DNA from: Progne subis subis
Lineage: Eukaryota > Chordata > Aves > Passeriformes > Hirundinidae
Length of the DNA stretch: 64,000 bases
Assembly (NCBI GenBank): GCA_022316685.1
Contig: JAKJHU010000151.1
Coordinates: 124,001-188,000, forward strand
Direction of reading: 5' to 3'
The stretch's first letter is position 1. The number at the start of each line of letters is the position of its first letter. Shown in pieces: positions 32,312 to 41,886 of the stretch. A model generated the notes under the pieces. The model did not search any database and had not been told where the DNA came from. It was given only the letters and a program-made list of their open reading frames with translations. The position numbers and the translations under genes are program-made.

Positions 32312-33022
32312 ATCGGTTCCCGGAGAAGCCTTCCCATGATTTTCCTTTCCATTTTTCTGGCGTTCCTTGAGTGCTGTTACAAGTTTCCCTGTTGAAGTGA
32401 TTTTGCCGCCTTGAGACAACAGGATCGTGTGGTGGGGAAGGGCACTTGGCTTCCCCTCTGTGGCAGATTATTTTCCATGTTATTCCGGAGTGGATGGAGC
32501 CGCAGGTGCCAGTCCTGTTGTGCTGTTAGTGTGTAATTAACCCTTTCTCCCTAAAACCATGGAAATGTGGTGGAACAGGAATCTCGGGTTACAGAGTAGA
32601 ATCCCGTGTTGCCCACTGGATGCATTCCAGTTCCCGTGCCTCGTTCCCACAGAGCAGTGTGGTTGACTTGCCATGGATGAAATTAATGTGAAAACTCAAT
32701 ATATCCCTTGCCTTTTAGGGAGGAGAACATATCCTTGGGAATTCTGGGGAAGCTCTCATCCTTTCCATCTTCCTCTTGCATTGGGAGACTGGGGCAATCG
32801 CGATCTGTATGGAGTCATCCACCATAATCCCACTAGTGGACAGTAGCGGGTTAAACCAGACTAATTCCATCACTTCCGAGCTTTTCGGTTGCACTCTAGG
32901 GGTCCCTAAGAAGTCATCCATTCAGGAGACGGGATGAGGTCACCCTACAGCTGTGATGCCTCTGGGAACTGTTGGGAAGTGCTTGGGATACGTTGGTTGC
33001 TCTTTGTACAACCCAACGTTGG
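32312..33022. other. Unique intronic DNA
   Basis: No repeat or gene recognised. Contains GTGTGTAATTAACCCTTTCT near 32530. Confidence 0.4.
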
Positions 33023-33206
33023 TGGTGGTGAGACCCTGGCACAGGTTGCCCAGGAAAGTTGGAACTACCCCATCCCTGGAAGCATTCCAGGCCAGGTTGG
33101 ACGGGGCTTGGAGCAACCCGGGACAGTGGAAGGTGTCCCCGTCCGTGATTGTAACTCGATGGTTTTTAATGCCCCTTCCATCCCAAACTGTTCCAGGATT
33201 CTTTGT
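33023..33206 (+). mobile_element. CR1 3'-end fragment, type A
   Basis: Sense type A: GTGGTGGTGAGACCCTGGCA, CCCCATCCCTGGAAGCATTC, GGCCAGGTTGGACGGGGCTT and CTGTTCCAGGATTCTTTG. Confidence 0.92.
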
Positions 33207-34461
33207 TCACAATCCTGGAAGGTCAGCGGTTGGAGATGAGAACAGGGAGCAGAGTTCGGGGCCGTAATTCACGGCGGATGGAGAAAATCCATATTTCTCC
33301 GGTTCTCGGGCGTCTTCTCAAAAGTTGCAGAGAAAACAGGGAAAACTGTTAACGTCGGCTTCCACGGTGGAAAATTGCCGAGCGGTCCGACGGGAGAGGC
33401 TTTAATCGACGTTCCCATATATTGTGAGCAGACAGGGATGGGCATTTTAAAGATCTCAGCAAATGCTGTCTTCTCTCCTTGATCCATTTATTTTTTCCTG
33501 CGGCCTGTACCTTCTAGGGTCCGAGAAGTGGGATCCCAACCTCCCACAGCCCAGTTTGGAGCACAAACGGGATGGATCTTGTGAGCCAGGTGCTGCTTTA
33601 AGTAGTGCAAGTTTGGGGGGTTTCAAGCACAGCTTTTTGTATTGTTTATTTAATTGGGATGATGCTCCAGTGGGATTTTACCTCCCGCTACTGATTCCTC
33701 CAGGATCTTCCCGCACGGAGGCGAGGGAATCGTGACCAGAGGGCAGAGGGTGGGACACCGGGAGTTAATTTCCTTTTATCAAGATGATAAAATCCCCCCC
33801 TCCGTCTCCCCGGCTTCTGCCGCTTTAATCTGCGAACGGAGTCGGAATGTGACGAATGGCCTTAAAGTTCCTGTCAATTTTTTTCTTCCCAAATTCATTT
33901 GACATGAAAGTGAGAAGTAAACAGAAAGCCTGTGGTTAAGCAGATAACTTGGAAAGCCTTTTCCATCACATTTAAAAACGGCCGTGTCATGGATTCTGCG
34001 AATTGGCGGCTCCTATTTTGTTTGATTTTATTTTGTCTGTGTGGTAAATTTTCTTTTAATAATCCCGACGTGGTTTGACGAGGTTTTAGGCCTCGGATTT
34101 TTTTTTGAAGGGATGTTAAACCATTCTCCAAAATGACATCTCATTAAAGTGAAATTCATCTGCTGGGATTGGAGCCGTTACAGGCAGGAGGGAACAGTAA
34201 CTCCCATTTGGAAATCCATATTTTTTGTTTCTATAGGAAGTACTTTTAATCCCTTTAATGAGGCTGGGATGAGATGCACAACCCGGATTGTTTCGGAGCA
34301 GCCCTGACATCTGGCCCAGCATAATCCAGTTTCTGTTCCGGGCTGGTTTAAAGGCTTTAAAAAACAATGGCACCTCTTTGGGGCAAAGCTGGGGATTGAT
34401 TAACCCCCCTGTTCCTGGTGCTCCCCTCCATCCCGAGAGAAGGATGATGGGGAAGACTCAC
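33207..34461. other. CR1-free island before the pyrimidine tract
   Basis: No CR1 or exon. 33230-33440 and 33740-34260 retain CpGs (AACGTCGGCTTCCACGG, CGAACGGAGTCGGAATGTGA) and include AT-rich words (TCATTAAAGTGAAATTCATC). Possibly constrained; unverified. Confidence 0.35.
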
Positions 34462-35870
34462 TCCTCTCTTATGTCTTCCTTTTCTTTTTTTTTTTTATTT
34501 TATTTTATTTATTTCTTATTTCTTATTTCTTATTTCTTATTTCTTATTTCTTATTTCATACTTCATACTTCATGCTTATTTCTATTTCTTCTTCCCCTAT
34601 TTTTCTTTCCTCTTTTCCTCTTTCCCCTTTTTTGTTTTTTTTACTTCTTCCCTTTCCTCTTTTCCTTTTTTTGTTTTCCTCTTTTTGATTTGTTTTACCT
34701 TTGCTGTCTTTTTTCTTATCCCTTTTGCTAGACTTTCCCTTTTTACTTTCCATCTTTTTTCTTTATCCTTTTTTTGTCTTCTTAGTTTTTCACCTTCTTG
34801 CCTTTTTTCTCTTTTCCTTTTTCCTTATCTCCTTTATCTTTTTTCCCCCTTTCCCTTTTTTCTTTACTCCTTTTATTGCCTGACCTCCTTTCCCTTTTTT
34901 CCCTTTTCCTTTGTTTTTTTTTTTTCTTTTGCTTATTTATTTTTTCTTTTTCTTATTTCCTCTTTTTCCTCTTGCCTTTTTTTCCATTCCATCATTTTTT
35001 ACCTTTTCTCCTTTTTTCTTTTTTCCTTTTCCTCTTATTTTTTTTCTTTTTTCTTTTCATTATTCTTTTGCCTTCTCCATTTTTTAATTTCCTTTTTTCC
35101 TTAATTTCCCTCTTAACTTTTTCCTTTTCCTTTTTTTATCTTTCCCCATTTTATCTCCTTCCTCCCTTCCTTCCTCCCTTCCTTCCTTCCTTCCTTCCTT
35201 CCTTCCTTCCTTCCTACCTACCTACCTACCTACCTTCCCTTTTTTCCTTTTTTCCTTTTTTCCTTTTTTCCTTTTTCCTTTTCTTTTTCTTTTTCTTTTT
35301 CTTTTTCTTTTTCTTTTTCTTTTTCTTTTTCTTTTTCTTTTTCTTTTTCTTTTTCTTTTTCTTTTTCTTTTTCTTTTTCTTTTTCTTTTTCTTTTTCTTT
35401 TTCTTTTTCTTTTTCTTTTTCTTTTTCTTTTTCTTCTTCTTTTTCTTTTTCTTCTTCTTCTTTTTCTTTTTCTTTTTCTTTTTTTTTTTCTTTTTTCCTT
35501 TTCTTTTTTCCTTTTCTTTTTCCTTCCCTTTTTTCCTTTCCCTTTTTCCTTTCCCTTTTTTCCTTTTCTTTTTCCTCTTTCCTTTTCCCTTTTTCCTTTC
35601 CCTTTTTTCCTTTTCTTTTTCCTCTTTCCTTTTCCCTTTTTTTCCTCTCTCTTTCTCCTTTTCCCATTTTCCCTTTTTTCCATTTTCCCCTTTTCCATTT
35701 TTTGTTTTTCCTTTTTTCTCTATATTCCTTCCTCCCCTTTAAATATTTTTTTTCATATTTTCCTTTATTTCTCTTTTTTCCACTTTTCTTCTTCCCTTCT
35801 TCCTCCACTTTTCATTTTTTTTTTTTTTTCCCCTCTTTTTTTCTCCTTGTCCTTCTCCCAAACATCTCTC
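34462..35870. repeat. Homopyrimidine tract, about 1.4 kb, with nested microsatellites
   Basis: The + strand is almost entirely T and C. In order it holds a (TTATTTC)n run at 34511-34557, irregular T/C sequence, (CCTT)n at 35161-35212, (CCTA)5 at 35213-35232, TTTTTCC units at 35238-35275, a long (TTTTTC)n run at about 35272-35482 with TTC interruptions, and a 47-bp unit repeated in tandem at 35540-35634. The apparent long open frames across it (Phe/Leu-rich on +, Lys/Glu-rich on -) are products of the low complexity. It lies inside the ZC3H3 intron, so the pre-mRNA carries the pyrimidine strand. Confidence 0.97.
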
Positions 35871-36473
35871 CCAGCCGGTTGCTTTCCCACCCGGCAAACT
35901 CAGCAGCAGATCCAAGTCGTGCAGCTTCCAGCGGGATTCAGGGACTCCACCGCTCCTACTCCCTTCCCTGACCCTCCCCATCCTCCCAGTCTCCCCAGTC
36001 CTGTCCAGTTCCCAGGCAACCTTATGCTGGGAGTTTGGATTTTTCCTGCTTTTCCATGAATTCCAGGCTGCCAGTGCTGGGGGGAAGCGCTCCCGTTCCC
36101 TCCTCCTGGGTCAGCTGCAGTAATCGAGCTCCACTTCGGAGGAAGTAATGAAACCAAAATAAAAGCGGGACTCAGGGGTTAATGACCAGCTCTAAATGCA
36201 CACGAATATCCTTAGGAATAATGGGATTTTCCTTTTTTAATTTTGGTTAATGGAGTCGTCGGCGTTTCGAATGGATTCCATTAAAAAGAAAACTGCCACA
36301 TCCGATCCTGGGGACAGTGAGGGGTTATTTACTCGGCAGGGTGTCGTGCGGATCTTGGATCAGCTCTTCCCTGGAGCCTGGAGCATCCTTGTTGGGGAGC
36401 CCAGTGCTCCGTAAACGGGATCTTTTCTTCCTGAGCTGTCCTCTTGCAGCTTCGTCCCATGCTGTTGGAGCTG
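35871..36473. other. Unique intronic DNA after the pyrimidine tract
   Basis: No repeat or exon recognised. 36120-36310 is AT-rich with GGGGTTAATGACC and TCGTCGGCGTTTCGAATGG. Confidence 0.4.
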
Positions 36474-36520
36474 TGTTGGATTTGATGACCTGGAAAGGCT
36501 TTTCCAACTCAATCCATTGG
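36474..36520 (+). mobile_element. Possible CR1 tail remnant, type B
   Basis: TTGGATTTGATGACCTGGAA and GGCTTTTCCAACTCAATCC resemble a worn sense tail (TTGGACTTGATGATCTTGGA). Very short. Confidence 0.5.
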
Positions 36521-36580
36521 GAGCCCCAGACATGGCACCAGCTTCCTGCTGCTTTGATTTGCTGCACCCTTTGGCATGAG

Positions 36581-36795
36581 ATCACAAAATCCCAGGATTG
36601 TTTAGGTTGGAAAAGACCTCCAAGATCATCAAGCCCAACATGAGACTTATCTCCACCTTGTCACCCAGACCAGAGCACTGAGTGCCACATCCAGCTGTTC
36701 CTTGGACGCCTCCAGGGATGGTGATTCCATCGCCTCCCTGGCAGCCCATTCCAATTTTACCCTTTTTTTTGTAAAAAAAAATTCCTCCTAAGATG
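36581..36795 (-). mobile_element. CR1 3'-end fragment, type B
   Basis: Antisense: AAATCCCAGGATTGTTTAGG, TTGGAAAAGACCTCCAAGAT, GAGTGCCACATCCAGCTGTT, GCCTCCAGGGATGGTGATTC, then a short T/A-rich scar (T8 GTA9-like) before the homology ends. Confidence 0.88.
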
Positions 36796-38033
36796 CCCAA
36801 GATGCATGGAAACCATCTGGAAGTCATCCAGTCCATAGCCTGGATAACATAATTGGAGCGTCTTCCTTCTGCCTCATTTCCCCCCATCCCAAATTTGATG
36901 GTGCAAAATCATTGTCGGAGAGCACGGTGCCACCGTTCCCGAGTGGAATTGGCGGCATTCCTCCGTGGGATTTTCACCTGGGTCAGGACAGAGTTTCAAA
37001 ATTGGTCTCCTGAGTGAGACATCTTCAGTTGTTGGGCCTCAGTCCTGGAGGTTCAAACTGAGCCCCTGGTAGATAAAACCATTCCCAAGGATGTTCAGCA
37101 GCTCCTGGTGGACTTTGGATTGTCGAGGCCAGGCGGGAGCAAAGCAAGGGATGTGGTTTTGTTGGAATGTGTTTGATTTGCAGTGTGGAGTTCAGATCCT
37201 CAGCACCACGTTGGCTCTCTAGGTCTACTCTGAAGTGTCCCCACTACTTTTGGGATGCTTGTGGGTCAGGGACAAGGAGATTCTGGAACCCTGATGGAGT
37301 TTGCAACCGAAGGATCCTACGGAAAAAGATGAACTGAGATGATGAGTGAGATAAAAACAAGGAGACTCTGCATTCCAGGAAATGCTTGTTTGGAGAGGTG
37401 CAGGGGACTTGTGAGTGAGGAACATCTCCCGGTTCTATCGGGGCGCTCCACAAGCAATCCCAGCGCCCAGGGCTGGACAAACCACATGGAAAGATCCCAT
37501 AGGGATCCTCCAGCCTGGAGGACATCACCTCTGCTGTGTCACAGAGCAGAGGTGCTCATGGTGGTGCCACTTGTCAATGAGCTCCTGGACAGTGTCTTCC
37601 CGCCTGGCTGCTCCCACCGTTCCATTCCCATGGAATTTTGCGTTAATACATTTTCCTCAGTGTTTGCAGTAGGCTGAGTGCACGTGCCACGGGCAGCTCG
37701 AGGAGGATTTGCTCAGGACTGGTTTTCATTAGCCAGGATTTCATTTCCTCCTCTTTTGTGAGGCCTTTCTGTGCTTTCCAAGCCCAGCAGTTGTCAGAGA
37801 AAAGCGGAACATCCTTAGCTGGGAGCTTTAGAGGGAGTAAAAGTTGGGAGTTTGCAGCTGCGGATTGGCAGTTTTGGGCCGGGGATGGATCATCTGGTGC
37901 AGGAATTCAGGTGGGAGAGGCGAAAATGTGAGCTCAGGTTATCTCCAATGTTGGGTGCCATCTCCAGGTGCTGGGATACCAGATTGGAGATGGTCCTTCC
38001 CATGCCACGGTGGAAAAAGTCAAAAATTCTCTG
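36796..38033. other. Unique intronic DNA
   Basis: No repeat or gene recognised. Overlapping frames at 37225-37680 show no family motif. Confidence 0.4.
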
Positions 38034-38438
38034 AGTGCACTGGAGCCAGGCTGGGACAGCTGGGAATGTCCAGTCTGGAGAAAAGAAGGATCCAGGCAGA
38101 CCTCAGAGCCCCTTCCTGTGCCTGAAGGGGCTCCAGGGAAGCTGGAGAGGGACTTGGGACAAGGGATGGAGGGGCAGGACACAGGGAATGGCTTCTCACT
38201 GCCAGAGGGCAGGGATAGATGGGATATCTGGAAGGAATTCTTCCCTGTGAGGGAAAGAGCTGTGATGGAACTCCCAGAGGAGCTGTGACTGCCCCTGGAT
38301 CCCTGGAAGTGTCCAGGGCCAGGTTGGACAGGGTTTGGAGCATCCTGGGATAGTGGAAGGTGTCTCTGCCCATGGCAGGGAGTTGGAACTGGATGATCTT
38401 TAGGGTCCCGTCCCATCCAAACCATTCCACGATTCCAT
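38034..38438 (+). mobile_element. CR1 fragment, type A, about 405 bp
   Basis: Sense type A: GGAGCCAGGCTGGGACAGCT, CCAGTCTGGAGAAAAGAAGG, CCTGAAGGGGCTCCAGGGAA, CACTGCCAGAGGGCAGGGAT, GTGTCCAGGGCCAGGTTGG and the tail CCATTCCACGATTCCAT. Confidence 0.94.
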
Positions 38439-39614
38439 ATGAAATGTTAATTATGGCTGAAATGTTGTTTTTTATGGATTAGCATGCAGGGCCTGGGATG
38501 GGCCCCGGGAAATGAGGGACGATGCCCCGGGAAGGAAGCAGAGGATCGATCCTTCCTCATCCAGTCTTGGGATACATTTTGTTCAAAGTCCCCCAGGTAC
38601 TGAGCGTGGTTCTGTTGGGATACGGAGCCAGTCTCTAGAACCCTTTAACCCCCTTGGTGCTGCTCCCTCTGTCCCACGGCATCCATTTATTCCTGCCCAG
38701 CTGCTCCAGGATAAAATCTCTCATGGGACCACGAAATTCCAAGTTCAGTTCTTCCTTTTCTCTATCCAAATTCCCCAAACACCAGCCGTAATTTTAAATA
38801 AGATAAATGTTATGGGATATTATTCGCCTTTTCTAACCCAGGCTTCAACAGCAATGGAGTAGCTTGGCCAGATGAAATCTCCCTGTGGATAAAGTTTTCC
38901 AAATTGGCCACATGCTGTATTTTGAAGTGGTTTGGACCCTTCGGAAGTGGTTTTTCTAAGGCTAATTATCCCTCTTAACAGCGTCCCATTTGGAATATAT
39001 TTTCCAGTGCTGGGTATTTACACATTCTCTGTTTTTTTCACCTGACAGTGACAGCTGTGGGAGTGAGGAATGTATTTAATTCCTAAATACCTACTCTAAT
39101 AAGAGATTAGTAATGGCAGAACTGCTTTTTTCCCACCCTTTTCCCAGATGGTTTTCCCTACGAAGGGTCATAACTTCCCCAAGCTTTTAGCAAGATCAAA
39201 CCCCGATGTTTTCCTGTGCCAATTCCAGTGGGAAAGTTAGGATTTTGAAAGAAGGAGCACCCAAAAAAGGAGGAAGGGGGAAGCAGAGCGTGGCTGAATG
39301 GCAGCTCCACAAGCCACCAATTCCCTGAATTACTTCTTATCCTGATAAAATTGGGATAAATTCCTTTAAACTTTTCCATGAGCTGCTGCACTGGGCCAAG
39401 TCCAACTGGTGCCAGCATCTGGGCTGAGCTCCGGGCTGTGCCCGGGCAGGTCTCAGAGCTCGGGAATGAGCAATCCAGTTTCTGGGGGCAGAAAAGGTCA
39501 CTTGGCAAGAGCTGGAGCATCGTTTTCAACTGATTAATTCTGTCTGGGCTAAGTAAACATTTAGGCTTCTTTCAGGCTGAAGGATGGATCCATCTGTTTC
39601 ACCCTGGTGGGAGA
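38439..39614. other. Unique intronic DNA
   Basis: No repeat or gene recognised. 38930-39120 is AT-rich with GGCTAATTATCCCTCTTAAC. Confidence 0.4.
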
Positions 39615-39690
39615 AATCAGGGAGTATCCTGAGCTGGAGGGATCGTCAAATCCAACTCCTGGTCCTGCATGGGAACATTCCCCCCCCAAA
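39615..39690 (-). mobile_element. CR1 tail remnant, type C
   Basis: Antisense: TATCCTGAGCTGGAGGGATC, AAATCCAACTCCTGGTCCTG, TGGGAACATTCC. Short but in the expected order. Confidence 0.7.
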
Positions 39691-40000
39691 TAAAGATATA
39701 AAATATTCTAAAGAAGCTGGAGAAAACTCGATTGGCAAATGCAGAGGGGTCCTAAATAAGATCTCTGAGAGCTTCACTGGGTAGCAGGATCCGTTTTCCA
39801 GGAGCTGGAAAGGGCTTCATGCAGTGGAAGGAAGGAAAGGAGGGAAGGAATTTGTACATCTCTCCCATGGGTCGAATTTCACCCTTGGGCTGAGTTAATG
39901 AAATTTCCAGTTGAGTTTAAGTGTCTGTTGTGCTCAACATGAGACAAAAATCCTAAATAATTATATATCCATATCCAAAACCTTCATAACTGTTTGAAAG
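39691..40000. other. Unique intronic DNA
   Basis: A short GGAAGGAAAGGAGGGAAGGA purine run lies at 39827-39850; nothing else recognised. Confidence 0.4.
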
Positions 40001-40088
40001 ATCTACTGGAAGGTTCCCTGCCCATGGCAGGGGGTTGGAATGAGATGATCTTTAAGGTCCCTTCCAACTCAAATTATTCTGGGATTAT
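40001..40088 (+). mobile_element. CR1 3'-tail fragment, type A
   Basis: Sense: GCCCATGGCAGGGGGTTGGA, ATGAGATGATCTTTAAGGTC, CCTTCCAACTCAAATTATTC and TGGGATTAT. Confidence 0.88.
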
Positions 40089-41171
40089 CAGCTTTCTCAG
40101 TTCCCTGGGTGTTTATTTCCTTCTGCTGCCTTGGAAATAATTGGAATTAGCTCATTAATACCAACTAATATCCCTCCTACCAAGTCTGCTCTCTCCCCAG
40201 CAGAGCACTGAGATTTCCTCTTTCTACCCCCAAATTCTCTGTCTGACGGAGCTTCCTTTGGGATGAAGCCGTTGTGTTCCCTTCCAAACCTCGGTTTAAT
40301 TCCATGAGGGAACACGTGGATGATGGTGCAGGACCATCCAATCTCTCCTTGGGCTGGATCCTGGCACCTCTGTGTGAATTTCAGCATGAGGCCGGATTCG
40401 CCACCGCCCCTGGCACCGGCAAAGCCGACCATCTGCATCCGGCAGCTTTCCCTGCTCCTGGTCCGTCCATCCATCCATCCCCAGGTGCCCGTCGGGCTCC
40501 GCAGCATCTGCAGCTCCCGCTGCCCTCTGGGCTCGCCTGGAAGGAGGATTTGCAGGAGGATACGGGGAGGTCCGAGAGGTCACAGCTGTTAAAGCTGGGA
40601 AAGTGGGGAAAAAAAAGAGCAGAGGGATTCCCGAAGTTGGCACGGATCCCGTGGCCACCTGTCCGTGAGCAGGAGTGGTTTTCCAAGCTGAAAATAACGT
40701 TTTGATTGCAAATAATTTCCTTTAATTTCTTCCCCCCCCCCCCCCCCCCACCCCCCCCCCCACCCCAAATTAGTGGAGGTTTAATAATTGCTTCTGGAAT
40801 TGCTGGTATTGAATCCAGGTCTGTGTTCCTGCCATCCTCTGGTGTGGAAAGGAGGATGTAAATGTAGGCAATGAGGGGTGAATCTCCGAGGAAACCCCAA
40901 AGCTGTTCCAGTTCAGGATATTTTATATGGGAAAAGGTTTTATGGCTCAGTAAGGAGGAGCAGGGAGTGTTGAAGGCGATGTCTCTGCTGCTTTAAATTC
41001 CTTTTTTTAAGCAAGGATAAAAGGGGGCAAAGGGGAAATGTTATTTGTCTCATAGGATGGAACTTCGTGGGAGTTGTGGGAGACAGAGGGAGTGTTTTCC
41101 TGTTCCTTTCCTCTAGCAAATTCCTGGTCTCTGTTGCATCTAAAATAACGCTGTTTCAACCCAAATCAAGG
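40089..41171. other. Unique intronic DNA with a poly(C) run
   Basis: No exon or CR1. A CCAT microsatellite (4 units) lies near 40466, and the poly(C) run is listed separately. Frames near 40280-40700 stay open on both strands because of G+C content. Confidence 0.4.
40732..40765. repeat. Poly(C) run, about 33 bases with two A interruptions
   Basis: C18 A C11 A C4 on the + strand (approximate counts), i.e. poly(G) on the minus strand; capable of i-motif or G-quadruplex folding. Confidence 0.93.
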
Positions 41172-41628
41172 TGTGGAATCACGGAATCATTGAGGTTGGG
41201 TGAGCCCTCATTGAGTCAAAACCATTCCTTCAGCACTGCCGAGGTCATCACTGGACCATGTCCCCAAGTGCCACATCCACACGCCTTTTAAATCCCTCCA
41301 GGAATGGCGACTCCATCCCTGCTCTGGGCAGCTGTGCCAGGACTTGATAACCCTTTCCATGAAAAAATTCCTGATGTCCATCCTGAACCTCTCCTGGCAC
41401 AGCTTGAGGCTGTTTCCTCTTGTCCCATCCCCTGTTCCTTTGGAAGAGATCCCAAACCCCACCTGGCTGCACCCTCCTCTCAGGGAGGTGTGGAGATCCA
41501 GAAGGTCCCCCTGGAGTCTCGTTTTCTCCAGGTTGAGCTTCCCCAGCTCCCTCAGCCACTCCTGGTGCTCCAGACCCTTCCCCAGCTCCGTTCCCTTCTC
41601 CAGACATGCTCCAGCTCCTCAAAGTCTG
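41172..41628 (-). mobile_element. CR1 fragment, type B, about 455 bp
   Basis: Antisense type B: GGAATCACGGAATCATTGAG, GTCCCCAAGTGCCACATCCA, GGCAGCTGTGCCAGGACTTG, CTTGAGGCTGTTTCCTCTTG, GTTTTCTCCAGGTTGAGC and CTCAGCCACTCCTGGTGCTC. Well preserved. Confidence 0.94.
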
Positions 41629-41720
41629 TTTTTCTGAACTCCCGGGTTTTTAAGAATAAAAAGCTGATGAGCAAAGAGGAAGGAAAAAGGACTTGCTTGT
41701 ACAACATGTGAACATGTGGG

Positions 41721-41886
41721 ATTAGAATCATGGAATCACGGAATGATTTGGGTTGGAAGGAACCTTTAAGACCATGCAGTTTCACCCCCTGCCAAGGGCA
41801 GGGACACCTTCCACTATCCCAGGTTACTCCAAGCCGTGTCCAACCTGGCCTTGGACACTTCCAGGGATGGGGAAGTCCACACCCTC
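41721..41886 (-). mobile_element. CR1 3'-end fragment, type A
   Basis: Antisense: AGAATCATGGAATCACGGAA (two tail units), ATTTGGGTTGGAAGGAACC, GGGCAGGGACACCTTCCACT, CCTTGGACACTTCCAGGG. Confidence 0.92.

Noticed and set aside
34798..35808. Very long open frames across the pyrimidine tract (Phe/Leu/Ser-rich on +, Lys/Glu-rich on -)
   Set aside because: They follow from the absence of stop codons in T/C-only or A/G-only sequence; no domain, no splice sites and the DNA is a microsatellite.
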